Positions 7,739-16,548 of a stretch of DNA of 64,000 nt are shown here, in pieces. Made by a program: the position numbers and the translations under genes. The notes below the pieces were generated by a model. The model was not told the DNA's origin. It did no database searches and saw only the letters and a list, made by a program, of their open reading frames with translations. Positions within the stretch are counted from its first letter, which is position 1, and the number at the start of each line of letters is the position of its first letter. Origin of the DNA: Corynebacterium incognita (GTDB lineage: Bacteria; Actinomycetota; Actinomycetes; Mycobacteriales; Mycobacteriaceae); NCBI RefSeq assembly GCF_014217255.1, contig NZ_CP059404.1, positions 806,001 to 870,000 of the forward strand, in the 5' to 3' direction.

Positions 7739-9250
7739 CTAGGCGGGGTTCGGCAGCGGTTTGTCTTGTGTTTCCAGGAGCTTGCGGGCGGCCTCGGCGT
7801 TTGGGTTACCGGCGGGCAGTCCCAGCGGGTAGTGGCCGTCGAAGCACGCGGTGCATAGCTCCGCGCGGGGCTGCTCGGTGGCTGCCACCATCTCCTCTAT
7901 GGACACGAAGCCCAACGAGTCCGCTCCGATGGCTTCACGGATAGTCTCGCACACCACGTCCGGATCGTCAGAAGGATTGACGTTAGCGATGAGCTCGCCG
8001 GGGCTGGCGAAGTCAATGCCGTAGAAGCACGGCCACTTCACCGGTGGGGAGGCGATGCGCACGTGGACCTCGGCGGCACCGGCTTCGCGCAGCATGCGGA
8101 TGAGTGCGCGCTGGGTGTTGCCGCGGACAATGGAATCGTCCACCACCACGAGCTTCTTGCCTGCGATGACCTCGCGCAGCGGGTTGAGCTTGAGGCGGAT
8201 ACCCAGCTGGCGCAACGTCTGGGTGGGCTGGATAAAGGTCCGGCCCACGTAGGCATTCTTCACCAGGCCTTGGGCGAAGGTGATGCCGGACTCGCGGGCG
8301 TAGCCCACGGCCGCGGGGTTACCTGACTCCGGAACCGGGATGACCAGGTCCGCGCCGTCTGCCGGGAAATGGCGCGCCAGGCGACGGCCGATGTCCACGC
8401 GAGTGGCGTTGACGCTGCGGCCACGGATATCGGAATCCGGGCGCGCCAGGTACACGTACTCGAAGACGCAGCCGTGGTGGGTGGTCTCTGCGAAACGCGC
8501 GGAGCGAATGCCGGACTCATCAATCGCGATCAGCTCACCCGGTTCGACCTCGCGGACGAAGTACGCACCCACGATGTCCAAGGCGCAGGTTTCGGAGGCC
8601 ACCACCCAGCCCTGGGGCAGTCGGCCCAGCACTAACGGTCGGACGCCGTGGGAATCGCGCGCGGCGTACAGGGTATGCCCGTCGGTGAAGGTGAGACAGA
8701 ATGCGCCCTTGATACGCGGCAGCAGGTCGAGCGCCGAGTCGAACACGCTGACCTCGTCCGTCACGCCGTCGGAAAGCAAGGTCGACATCACCATGGTGTC
8801 GGAGACATGTGGCTCTGCCGGGCTAATCACGCCGCATTCCATCGCCTCATCGCGCAGTTCGAGGTAATTGACCAAGTTGCCGTTGTGGCACAGCGCGATG
8901 TCCACGCCCGAAGGAGAGGTGCCAAACATCGGTTGGACGTTGGACCATTCTTTGCCGCCCGCGGTGGAATAGCGGGTGTGGCCTACCGCCACGTTGCCAT
9001 GGAGGGAGTCCAAAATGGACTCGTCAAAGATCTGGGAGACTAGGCCCATGTCTTTGAAAACCACCAGCCGGTCGTCATCGCCTACTGCAATGCCCGCTGC
9101 CTCCTGACCGCGGTGTTGGAGGGCAAAAAGGCCGAAGTAGCTGAGTTTCGCCACTTCCTCCCCTGGCGCCCAGACGCCGAATACACCACATTCTTCGCGT
9201 GGTTCTTGCTCGCCGTGATCGTCAAGGTTCGACAGCTGATGTTTTTGCAC
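7739..9250 (-). CDS. purF: Amidophosphoribosyltransferase
   Basis: PurF commits PRPP to purines, using glutamine to form phosphoribosylamine. An N-terminal propeptide precedes the catalytic cysteine in EECGVFGVW. The Ntn glutaminase domain follows (LQHRGQEAAGIA), then the phosphoribosyltransferase domain with the PRPP loop VVVDDSIVRGNT. Cysteines in FEYVY-preceding GCV, WPCFYG and ELCTACFDG match the Fe-S-containing Bacillus-type PurF. The frame opens at TTG 9286, but TAAGAT sits exactly 7 nt before GTG 9250, so I start there (503 residues, MQKHQLSNLD). The gap to the upstream sterol-carrier-like gene is 51 bp. Identity is certain; the start is an argument from promoter architecture. Confidence 0.97.
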   Translation of the reverse strand: MQKHQLSNLDDHGEQEPREECGVFGVWAPGEEVAKLSYFGLFALQHRGQEAAGIAVGDDDRLVVFKDMGLVSQIFDESILDSLHGNVAVGHTRYSTAGGKEWSNVQPMFGTSPSGVDIALCHNGNLVNYLELRDEAMECGVISPAEPHVSDTMVMSTLLSDGVTDEVSVFDSALDLLPRIKGAFCLTFTDGHTLYAARDSHGVRPLVLGRLPQGWVVASETCALDIVGAYFVREVEPGELIAIDESGIRSARFAETTHHGCVFEYVYLARPDSDIRGRSVNATRVDIGRRLARHFPADGADLVIPVPESGNPAAVGYARESGITFAQGLVKNAYVGRTFIQPTQTLRQLGIRLKLNPLREVIAGKKLVVVDDSIVRGNTQRALIRMLREAGAAEVHVRIASPPVKWPCFYGIDFASPGELIANVNPSDDPDVVCETIREAIGADSLGFVSIEEMVAATEQPRAELCTACFDGHYPLGLPAGNPNAEAARKLLETQDKPLPNPA

Positions 9251-9257
9251 GGTGTCG

Positions 9258-9263
9258 ATCTTA
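9258..9263 (-). promoter_or_regulatory. -10 element of purF
   Basis: TAAGAT, then 7 nt, then GTG at 9250. It indicates a promoter for purF-purM distinct from that of the upstream gene, although read-through is possible. Confidence 0.55.
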
Positions 9264-9301
9264 GCCGGTTTGCCCCTAGTATCCAACGTCTGTGGGGGCG
9301 C

Positions 9302-9688
9302 TTAGTGCAGGGGAATCACCGGCAGGAGGCCCGCGACCAGTGCGGCGCGGGTTCCGGAGGCGTCCACCCGGCCGTCCTTGGTGGCCGTCTCAAAGTCATC
9401 GATACCGGTGGCCAGCCGCAGCCAGGTCAGCGGATCCATTTCCACCACATTCGGAGGGGTTCCGCGGGTGTGGGCGGGGCCATCGATGAGGTGAACGGCA
9501 ACAAATGGGGGCACCCGTAGCTCGACTGAGTGCCCTGGGGCATCCTTTTCCAGCAGCCGGGCCGTCATCCGCACGGCGTCGGCACGTGCCGCGCGCCCAG
9601 GCTTGTCGACGCCCTCTGGGTCGCGCACCCAGTCCGCCACGGCGAGCACGGCGGCGCGCGCTGTCGCCGGGTCAACTTGTTTTCTCAT
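9302..9688 (-). CDS. Sterol-carrier-family small protein next to purF
   Basis: This 128-residue protein resembles the sterol carrier/maleylpyruvate-isomerase-like proteins beside purF in mycobacteria (Rv0807 next to purF Rv0808). The recognisable features are an alpha-helical N-terminus (MRKQVDPATARAAVLAVADWVRDP), a central RVPPFVAVHLIDGPAHTRGTPPNVVEMDP segment and the family ending with TWLRLATG, DGRVDASGTRA. Its molecular role is not known. The conserved adjacency to purF suggests co-expression. A TAACGT hexamer lies 8 nt before the ATG. The thioesterase gene is divergent, 42 bp away. Confidence 0.75.
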   Translation of the reverse strand: MRKQVDPATARAAVLAVADWVRDPEGVDKPGRAARADAVRMTARLLEKDAPGHSVELRVPPFVAVHLIDGPAHTRGTPPNVVEMDPLTWLRLATGIDDFETATKDGRVDASGTRAALVAGLLPVIPLH

Positions 9689-9696
9689 ACCCCGAC

Positions 9697-9702
9697 ACGT
9701 TA
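9697..9702 (-). promoter_or_regulatory. -10 element of the sterol-carrier-like gene
   Basis: TAACGT, then 8 nt, then ATG at 9688. It matches the leaderless pattern seen elsewhere in the window. Confidence 0.45.
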
Positions 9703-9717
9703 GCCCACAAAGCTTGT

Positions 9718-9723
9718 TATCTT
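9718..9723 (+). promoter_or_regulatory. -10 element of the acyl-CoA thioesterase gene
   Basis: TATCTT, then 7 nt, then ATG at 9731. An AAAGG in the spacer is too close to the ATG to be an ideal ribosome binding site. Confidence 0.5.
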
Positions 9724-9730
9724 AAAGGTC

Positions 9731-10741
9731 ATGCCTAATACCCCGCAGTTGCAAGAGCACCTCAAGAAACCGAATATCACCCTGCGTTTCATGGCCACGC
9801 CCACCGATCAGTTGCTGGCCGGCGCACAGGGGATCGGCGGCGGACGCGTTTTGGAATGGATCGATAAGGCAGCGTACGCCTGCGCGGTACAGTGGTCCGG
9901 CAAGTACTGCGTGACCGCCTATGTGGGGCATATTCACTTCACTCGCCCGATCCCTTCCGGCCACCTGGTGGAGGTACGCTCGCGCATCGCGATGACGGGG
10001 CGTTCCTCCATGCACATCGTCAACGAGGTCCTCTCGGCCGACCCCCGCGACGGCATCTTCACCCGCGCCTGTGACTGCCTGGTGATCTTCGTGGCCAAAG
10101 ACCAGGAAACAGGGCGGCCGACCCCGGTGCCTTCCTTCGTTCCGGAGACGGACGAACACGCGCGCGTGGCGGAGGCCGCGGAGTCACGCATTGAACTGCG
10201 CAAGGCCATCGAGGCGGAAATGGAAAAGCAGGATTACGACGCCCCGTCGGAGGCCCCGCGGCTCATCAACCGCTTCCTGGCCAAGCCCACGGACGTCAAT
10301 TGGGGCGGCAACGTGCACGGCGGCACCGCCATGGAGTGGATCGACGAGGCCGGCACCGCCTGCACCATGGAGTGGTCCGGCGAGCAGACCGTCGCGGTGT
10401 ATGCCGGCGGCATCCGCTTCTACCAGCCCATCCACATCGGCGATCTCATCGAGGTGGATGCACGCATGATGCGCACCGACGAGCGCTCGATGCAGATGTC
10501 CATCCACGTGCGCTCTGGTGATCCGCGCGGCGGCCGCGACGCGCTGAAAACCGCCATCCACGCCACCGTGTCGTACATGGCGATGGACCGCGACTGGCGG
10601 CCGGTCGGGGCGCGGCAGTTCACCCCGAAGCTCGAGGGCGATATCACGCTCGCCGAGCACGCGCAGGTACTCCGCGAGCTGCGCGGCAAGTACTCACCCA
10701 AGCCGCTGGTCGTGGCGCCACGCAACCAGCACCTGGACTAG
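9731..10741 (+). CDS. Double-hotdog acyl-CoA thioesterase
   Basis: This enzyme probably hydrolyses acyl-CoA thioesters in the cytoplasm. The 336 residues hold two hotdog domains of the acyl-CoA hydrolase family. The first spans about 15-140 and has GGRVLEWIDKAAYACAVQWSG and GHIHFTRPIPSG. The second spans about 175-310 and has NVHGGTAMEWIDEAGTACT and GGIRFYQPIHIGD. The catalytic-type HGG and the Asp of the WIDE helix are intact in the second domain; in the first, G-GGRVLEWID replaces HGG, so that site may be degenerate. The two halves are clearly related by duplication. Family assignment is good; chain-length preference is unknown. Confidence 0.88.
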   Translation: MPNTPQLQEHLKKPNITLRFMATPTDQLLAGAQGIGGGRVLEWIDKAAYACAVQWSGKYCVTAYVGHIHFTRPIPSGHLVEVRSRIAMTGRSSMHIVNEVLSADPRDGIFTRACDCLVIFVAKDQETGRPTPVPSFVPETDEHARVAEAAESRIELRKAIEAEMEKQDYDAPSEAPRLINRFLAKPTDVNWGGNVHGGTAMEWIDEAGTACTMEWSGEQTVAVYAGGIRFYQPIHIGDLIEVDARMMRTDERSMQMSIHVRSGDPRGGRDALKTAIHATVSYMAMDRDWRPVGARQFTPKLEGDITLAEHAQVLRELRGKYSPKPLVVAPRNQHLD

Positions 10742-10777
10742 CCCTTTTCGACACACCTCGCCCAGTATGTGACGTGT

Positions 10778-10796
10778 CCGCGACAAGTAGTCGCGG
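10778..10796 (+). promoter_or_regulatory. Inverted repeat upstream of the ABC exporter operon (candidate operator)
   Basis: CCGCGAC-AAGTA-GTCGCGG, 7-bp perfect arms. It lies just upstream of, or over, the expected -35 region of the exporter promoter (-10 at 10812). No regulator gene is adjacent. Confidence 0.35.
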
Positions 10797-10811
10797 GTGC
10801 ACTCGCGGGTC

Positions 10812-10817
10812 TACGAT
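10812..10817 (+). promoter_or_regulatory. -10 element of the ABC exporter operon
   Basis: TACGAT, then 6 nt, then ATG at 10824. It supports that ATG over the GTG at 10797. Confidence 0.45.
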
Positions 10818-10823
10818 GAAGCA

Positions 10824-12554
10824 ATGGATTTCCTCCGGCTCATCTTTAGCCGCTCTCACCAGTACCGGGGCGCGCTCGTGGCGATCGTAGTCTTGCAGAC
10901 CATCTCCACCATCGCCACGCTCTACCTCCCCTCGCTCAACGCCCGCATCATCGACGAGGGTGTGTCACGTGGCGACGTCCCGTTTATCTGGCGCATGGGC
11001 GGCATCATGCTGGCCGTGGCCTTCGTCCAGGTCATCTCCGCCTGCATCGCGGTGTGGTTCGGCGCCCGCACCTCGATGGGCACTGGCCGCGACATTCGGC
11101 GCGACGTATTCGCCCGCGTCACGTCCTTCTCCGCGGAGGACACCGGCCACTTCGGCGCCGGCACCCTCATCACCCGCGGCACCAATGACGTGCAGCAGGT
11201 CCAGATGACTTACATGATGATGCTCAACTTCATGGTGCAGACACCCATCATGATGGTGGGCGGTGTCATCATGGCGATCAAGGAAGACCCAGGCATGTCC
11301 TGGCTGGTGCTCGTCAGCGTGCTCGTGCTCTTAGCGGCAGTGGGCGTTCTCATCGCGATGCTAATGCCGCTGTTCCAAGGCCAGCAGTCCAATATTGACG
11401 CCATCAACTCCGTCCTCCGCGAGCAACTCGCGGGCATCCGAGTGGTCCGTGCATTCACCCGCGAGGAGCACGAGACCGCGCGCTTCGAGACTGCGAACGC
11501 GGAGCTCACCCGGCTGTCGGTGAAAATCGGCAACCTCTTCGTGCTGCTGTTCCCCGTCATCATGCTCATCCTCAACCTGGCCACGGGTGCCGTCATGTGG
11601 TTCGGGGGCCACCGCGTGGACGCCGGGGACGTGGAGGTCGGTGCCTTGACCGCCTTCCTGCAGTACCTCCTCCAAATCCTCGCGGCGGTCATGATGGGTG
11701 CGTTTATGGCCATGATGCTGCCGCGTGCTCTGGTCTGCGCTAAGCGCATCACCGAGGTCCTCCAGCGCGAACCGGCCATCGTGGAGCCAACCACCCCGAT
11801 CATTCCGGAACGCGAAGCGGGCGTCGTGGAATTCGACCACGTCACCTTCACCTACCCCGGTGCGGAGGAACCCGTGCTCAAGGACATCACCTTCACCGCG
11901 GAGCCGGGCCGCACCACCGCCATCATCGGCTCCACCGGCGCGGGCAAAACCACGCTGCTGGGACTCATCCCGCGTCTCTACACCGCCAGCGCCGGCACGG
12001 TCCGCCTGGACGGCGTGGATGTCACGGACATGGCGCACCGCGACGTCGTCAAGCGCGTCTCCCTGGTGCCGCAGAAACCGTACCTGTTCAGCGGTACCGT
12101 GCGCTCCAACCTGGCCTATGCCAACCCCCAGGCCACCGAGGAGGACATGTGGGCAGCGCTACGCACCGCGCAAGCGAGCTTTGTCACCGACCTGGATATG
12201 CCCATCTCCCAAGGCGGCACCAACGTCTCCGGCGGCCAGCGCCAGCGCCTGTCCATCGCGCGCATGCTGGTGGCGCGGCCCAAGGTGTACCTGTTTGATG
12301 ATTCCTTCTCTGCACTCGACATGTCCACGGACGCCAAGCTACGGGCCGCACTGAAGCCGGTGGTCGCTGACGCCACGATGATCGTGGTGGCCCAGCGCGT
12401 GAGTTCCATCATGGACGCGGACGACATCCTGGTCATGGAGGCCGGGGAGATCATCGCCCGCGGCACTCACGAGGAACTACTGCACACGTCCCCCACCTAC
12501 CGCGACATTGTCAGTTCGCAGGTCGATTCCCAGCTGGAAGCACAGGAGAACTAG
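10824..12554 (+). CDS. Heterodimeric ABC exporter, subunit with degenerate Walker B
   Basis: This half-transporter (6 TM segments plus an ATPase domain, 576 residues) is the first member of an exporter pair. The TM domain begins MDFLRLIFSRSHQYRG and runs to about 310. The ATPase has Walker A GSTGAGKTTLL, Q-loop VPQKPYLF, a canonical signature VSGGQ and Walker B YLFDDSFSALD. An Asp replaces the catalytic Glu, typical of the degenerate subunit in TM287/288-type exporters. I prefer ATG 10824 over GTG 10797 because homology begins there and TACGAT lies 6 nt upstream. The partner gene starts 3 bp after the stop. Export of drugs or lipids is likely; the substrate cannot be inferred. Confidence 0.92.
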   Translation: MDFLRLIFSRSHQYRGALVAIVVLQTISTIATLYLPSLNARIIDEGVSRGDVPFIWRMGGIMLAVAFVQVISACIAVWFGARTSMGTGRDIRRDVFARVTSFSAEDTGHFGAGTLITRGTNDVQQVQMTYMMMLNFMVQTPIMMVGGVIMAIKEDPGMSWLVLVSVLVLLAAVGVLIAMLMPLFQGQQSNIDAINSVLREQLAGIRVVRAFTREEHETARFETANAELTRLSVKIGNLFVLLFPVIMLILNLATGAVMWFGGHRVDAGDVEVGALTAFLQYLLQILAAVMMGAFMAMMLPRALVCAKRITEVLQREPAIVEPTTPIIPEREAGVVEFDHVTFTYPGAEEPVLKDITFTAEPGRTTAIIGSTGAGKTTLLGLIPRLYTASAGTVRLDGVDVTDMAHRDVVKRVSLVPQKPYLFSGTVRSNLAYANPQATEEDMWAALRTAQASFVTDLDMPISQGGTNVSGGQRQRLSIARMLVARPKVYLFDDSFSALDMSTDAKLRAALKPVVADATMIVVAQRVSSIMDADDILVMEAGEIIARGTHEELLHTSPTYRDIVSSQVDSQLEAQEN

Positions 12555-12557
12555 GCC

Positions 12558-14525
12558 ATGACCAACAATACTTCCACCACCAGCGAGCTCAGCGATCAGG
12601 ACATCCTGGAATTGCAAGAAAAAGTCGGCTCCGATCCGTGGTCGGGCTCGGCGCCGCGCAAGGCCAAGAACTTCCGTGCAGCGGCCGGCCGTCTGTTTTC
12701 GCTGCTGTCCCCCTACAAGGCACAGATCGCCTTAGTGTTCCTTCTCGTCACCTTATCCGTGGTGCTCTCGGTCTACGCCCCGCGCGTCACCGGCTACGCC
12801 ATGGATGTCATCTTCGCCGGCGCCATTGGCTCCCGCCTGCCCGCCGGTGTCAGCCAGGAACAGGTGATTGAGGGCCTGCGCGCCCAGGGCCAAAACACCT
12901 TCGCGGACATGTTATCCGGCATGGAGGTCGTGCCTGGCGAAGGCATCGACTTCGACCGCCTGGGCCAGCTCATCGCGCTCATCATCGGGCTGTACGTGGT
13001 GTCCTCGCTGTTCATGTGGTTGGAAGGCTTCATCCTCAACCGCCTGGTCATGAAGGCCGTGTACCAGTTGCGCGCGGACGTCGAGGCAAAGATTAACCGC
13101 CTGCCACTGTCCTATTTTGATACCCGCCAGCGCGGCGACGTCCTGTCCCGCACCACCAACGACGTGGACAATGTCCAACAGGCACTGCAACAGGCGCTGT
13201 CTCAGGCCTTCAACTCCGTGCTCATGATCATCGGCATCACCGGCATGATGTTCTGGGTGTCCTGGCAGCTGGCCCTCGTGGCGCTGCTGTCCATCCCGCT
13301 GACCGGTGTGGTCATCGGCATTATCGGTGCGCGATCCCAGAAGCAGTTCACCACGCAGTGGCGGGCCACGGGCGAACTCAACGGCCACGTGGAGGAAACC
13401 TTCTCCGGCCACGAGGTCATGCAGATCTTCGGCCGCACGGACCAGGCCCGCGAGACCTTCGCGGAGCGCAACGAGGAGCTATTCGAGGCCTCATCCATGG
13501 CGCAGTTCCTCTCCGGCATGATGATGCCAATCATGCAGTTCGTGTCCTACCTGTCGTATGTGGCCATTGCGGTCTTGGGTGGTCTCAAGGTGGCCACGGG
13601 CTCGCTGACGCTGGGCGACGCCACGGCGTTTATCCAGTACTCCCGCCAATTCAACCAGCCCCTGGGTGAGCTCGGCGGCATGATGCAGATGGTGCAGTCC
13701 GGCGTGGCGTCGGCGGAGCGCGTGTTCGAGCTTCTCGACGCCGAGGAACAGACCCCGGACTCCGCCGCAGCCGAGGTCGCGGGCCGCTCCCGCGGCCTCG
13801 TGGAATTTCACGACGTTGACTTCTCCTACTCGCCGGACAAACCACTCATCGAGGACTTGAGCCTGCGGGTGGAGCCGGGCCAGACCGCGGCAATCGTGGG
13901 CCCGACCGGCGCGGGTAAGACCACGCTGGTCAACCTCATCATGCGCTTCTACGAAATCAACGACGGCGCCATCCGCCTCGACGGCGTGGACATCCGCGAC
14001 CTCTCCCGCCACGACCTGCGCTCGCAGGTGGGCATGGTGCTGCAGGACGCGGTGCTGTTTGAGGGCACCATCATGGACAACATCCGCTACGGCCGCCTGG
14101 ACGCCACCGACGAGGAAGTCATCGCCGCGGCGAAGGCCACGTACGTGGACCGCTTCGTGCACTCCCTGCCGGACGGCTACGACACCCAGGTGGATAACGA
14201 GGGCGGCTCGCTGTCCGCCGGTGAGCGCCAGCTCATCACCATCGCGCGCGCCTTCCTGGCGCAGCCGGCGCTACTCATTCTGGATGAGGCCACCTCGTCC
14301 GTGGATACCCGCACCGAGGTGTTGGTTCAGGAGGCCATGAATGCCCTGCGCGCCGAGCGCACGTCGTTCGTCATCGCGCACCGCCTGTCCACGATCCGCG
14401 ACGCGGACCTCATCCTCGTCATGGAGTCCGGCCGCATCGTGGAGCAGGGCACGCACGCCGAGCTACTCGCCGCGGGCGGTGCCTACGCCAGCCTGCACGA
14501 GGCGCAGTTCGCCGAGGACGACTAG
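12558..14525 (+). CDS. Heterodimeric ABC exporter, catalytic subunit
   Basis: This is the second half-transporter of the pair, 655 residues. A soluble N-terminal extension of about 50 residues precedes the TM domain. The TM domain has an unusual insertion (about 85-125, rich in polar residues) between its first two helices, likely extracytoplasmic. The ATPase carries Walker A GPTGAGKTTL, Q-loop VLQDAVLF and a complete Walker B with catalytic Glu (LILDEATSSVD), but a divergent signature LSAGER. This complements the partner: one composite ATP site is canonical (this Walker B, partner VSGGQ) and one degenerate. It overlaps the convergent trhA gene by 4 bp. Confidence 0.93.
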   Translation: MTNNTSTTSELSDQDILELQEKVGSDPWSGSAPRKAKNFRAAAGRLFSLLSPYKAQIALVFLLVTLSVVLSVYAPRVTGYAMDVIFAGAIGSRLPAGVSQEQVIEGLRAQGQNTFADMLSGMEVVPGEGIDFDRLGQLIALIIGLYVVSSLFMWLEGFILNRLVMKAVYQLRADVEAKINRLPLSYFDTRQRGDVLSRTTNDVDNVQQALQQALSQAFNSVLMIIGITGMMFWVSWQLALVALLSIPLTGVVIGIIGARSQKQFTTQWRATGELNGHVEETFSGHEVMQIFGRTDQARETFAERNEELFEASSMAQFLSGMMMPIMQFVSYLSYVAIAVLGGLKVATGSLTLGDATAFIQYSRQFNQPLGELGGMMQMVQSGVASAERVFELLDAEEQTPDSAAAEVAGRSRGLVEFHDVDFSYSPDKPLIEDLSLRVEPGQTAAIVGPTGAGKTTLVNLIMRFYEINDGAIRLDGVDIRDLSRHDLRSQVGMVLQDAVLFEGTIMDNIRYGRLDATDEEVIAAAKATYVDRFVHSLPDGYDTQVDNEGGSLSAGERQLITIARAFLAQPALLILDEATSSVDTRTEVLVQEAMNALRAERTSFVIAHRLSTIRDADLILVMESGRIVEQGTHAELLAAGGAYASLHEAQFAEDD

Positions 14526-15253
14526 CCGTCGAGAAGCGCACGTGCGGGCGCCGAGGCCTCGGCGATCACCAGGCACACGGCGATGAAGTGCACGATCCCC
14601 GCGATAACCGTGGCCGCGTGGAAGTATTCGTGGTAGCCAAAGTAGCGGGCCTCGCGGCCCGGCCACTTCGCGCCGTACATGACAGCGCCCAGGGTGTAGA
14701 TAACTCCGCCGGCGAACAACAGCCACACCACCGCGGGGCTGGCGTTGTTCCACAGGCTCGGGATGAGAGGCAGGATGAGCCAGCCCAGCGCCAGGTACAC
14801 CACCACGTCGAGCCAGCGGGGATGCTCGATCCACACCATGTTGAGGAATACCCCACCCAGCGCCCCGATCCAGGCGATACTCAGTATCCAGGCCGCCTGA
14901 TCAGGTGGAAAGACGAGCAAGCACAGCGGGGTGTACGTCGCCGCGATGAATACGGCGATCATCGCATGGTCCGCGCGCCGCCACAGGCGCACGGTGTCCG
15001 CCGAGGTCCAGGGGAAGCGGTGATAAAGCGCGGAGACGGTAAACAGCGCGGTGAGCCCCACCCCGTACACCGTCACGCCGAGCGCGTGCCACCACTCCAG
15101 CGCCATCCACGCCACGGTGATAAGCGCGGTGGAGGCGAAGATGGACACGGCGGCGCCGCCCACGTGTACCCAACCGCGGGTCACCGGCCGGGGACCGCGG
15201 TTGACGGTCCAGAACGTGTACTGCACCATCTGCGGGGATTCGCTGCTCTGCAT
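14522..15253 (-). CDS. trhA: PAQR/hemolysin III family membrane protein TrhA
   Basis: TrhA/YqfA-family proteins are seven-helix membrane proteins linked to membrane-energy and lipid homeostasis; the historical hemolysin name is misleading. The 243-residue product has the metal-site motifs SALYHRFPW, ADHAMIAVFIAATYTP and the C-terminal GYHEYFHAATVIAGIVHF, so the expected His, Asp and His residues are present. Seven hydrophobic segments can be counted. A GGAAGGG ribosome binding site lies 5-6 nt before the ATG. The start region carries an inverted repeat at 15275. It converges with the ABC exporter, overlapping it by 4 bp. Confidence 0.9.
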   Translation of the reverse strand: MQSSESPQMVQYTFWTVNRGPRPVTRGWVHVGGAAVSIFASTALITVAWMALEWWHALGVTVYGVGLTALFTVSALYHRFPWTSADTVRLWRRADHAMIAVFIAATYTPLCLLVFPPDQAAWILSIAWIGALGGVFLNMVWIEHPRWLDVVVYLALGWLILPLIPSLWNNASPAVVWLLFAGGVIYTLGAVMYGAKWPGREARYFGYHEYFHAATVIAGIVHFIAVCLVIAEASAPARALLDG

Positions 15254-15274
15254 GGTTTCCCTTCCAAAAAGTTA

Positions 15275-15292
15275 ACCTACGGCTGCGTAGGT
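15275..15292 (-). promoter_or_regulatory. Inverted repeat in the trhA promoter (candidate operator)
   Basis: ACCTACG-GCTG-CGTAGGT, perfect 7-bp arms, 22-39 bp upstream of the trhA ATG. Read toward trhA, TAGGTT overlaps the downstream arm and could be the -10. The layout suits a repressor site, but no regulator is identified. Confidence 0.4.
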
Positions 15293-15358
15293 CCACCGAA
15301 AGGTTACACCCTTTTCACCGCGCTGTAACAGAATTCCAATTCCGGCGATAGGTCTGTC

Positions 15359-15364
15359 TATATT
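15359..15364 (+). promoter_or_regulatory. -10 element of the first mycolyltransferase gene
   Basis: TATATT, then 6 nt, then GTG at 15371. It suggests the frameshifted gene still has a promoter. Confidence 0.5.
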
Positions 15365-15370
15365 CAAGAT

Positions 15371-16536
15371 GTGTACGTCTTTCCACCCCCTTTCGCCGAT
15401 CCCGATGGCAGCCGAGTCGCTTCCCCCATCCTGACCCGCTTTCAGAACCGGAAAGCTACTGCCCTTGCCGCAGCCGTTCTGTCGCTGACCATTGGCGCAG
15501 CCTCGCCCATTGCAGTGTCGGCCGCCGAGCAGGGTTCCTCCGGCAATGAACCAGCAGCGGTGGGCCCCGGCTCCAGCCGCTATTTGCCGCCCGTGGGTGA
15601 CGGCACCGGCAACCAACCCCACTCCACTGATCGCGCCCGGCTAGTGTCCAAACGCCTGATACACGGCGTGGACGCAGGTCCGCACAAAGACGTGTGGGAG
15701 CTGAAGATCTACTCGCCGTCCAATGACATGGTGGTAACCAACCGACTCATCGCCCCCAAGGGCAGCACCCCGCGCCCCACGCTTATCCTGCTGCCCGGCG
15801 CGGATGGCAAGAAGTCCAAGCGCACCTGGAAACCCACGCGGACCTCCCTGGGTTCTTCCGGAACAAACATGTCCAAGTTCTCACCACGCTCTCGGGCGGT
15901 TTCTCGTTCTACTCGGATTGGAAGCAGCGCGACGGCGCCATCGAAGGCACGTCTCACTGGGGCACGTACGTGGGCAAGGAATTGCCCCAGGTCCTCAGCG
16001 ACGAATTTCACGCCAACGACCGCATGGCGGTAGCCGGGCTGTCCATGTCCGGTTCCGGAGCCCTCGACCTGGCGGCGCAGTATCCACAGACTTTCGACGC
16101 CGCGGCCTCCTTCTCCGGCTTCCCTGCCACCAGTTCCCCTCTCGGCCGCGTCGTGGCTCTGGGTGTGATGGCCAAATCCACCGCTAACCCGATGCGGGCC
16201 TGGGGCTACCTCGACGATCCCGCGTGGGCCGCCCACGATCCCGCCCGCAACGTCCACATCCTGCGCCGCCACAACACCAAGGTGTTCGTCTCCGCGGCCA
16301 CCGGGGTCCCCGGTCCCCTGGACGTGAACTACGGCACGGAGGCCTACACTTGGATGGCCGGTGCGGAGGTAGTGTCTCGACACCTCACAGATGGCTACGC
16401 CCGCCGCGCCCGCGCCGCTGGCGTGGATCTCACCTATTACCGCGTCCCACGCGGCTCGCACACCTATGGCATTTTTGAGCATTCTCTACACAAAGCCTGG
16501 TACAAAGTATTGGCGCCTGCGCTGCGCACGCGCTAA
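15371..16536 (+). pseudogene. Frameshifted corynomycolyltransferase-family (antigen 85/Cmt) gene
   Basis: The reading frame is broken once, near 15830-15832. Up to RTW the protein reads in one frame. After TGG the family sequence resumes one base early (THADLPGFFRNKHVQVLTTLSGGFSFYSDW) and runs to the stop at 16536. Restoring one A in the AAA run at 15830-15832 gives a full-length protein: secretion signal (LTIGAASPIAVSAA), RPTLILLPGADG, nucleophile motif GLSMSGSGALDLA, and a His region GSHTYGIFEHSLHKAW. It is a close paralogue of the next gene. The site is a short A-run, so a sequencing error or phase variation are alternatives to true decay. Everything else, including the catalytic Ser, looks intact. 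Intact family members move mycolyl chains onto trehalose or arabinogalactan. Confidence 0.85.
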
Positions 16537-16548
16537 GCTCTCCAGCTA

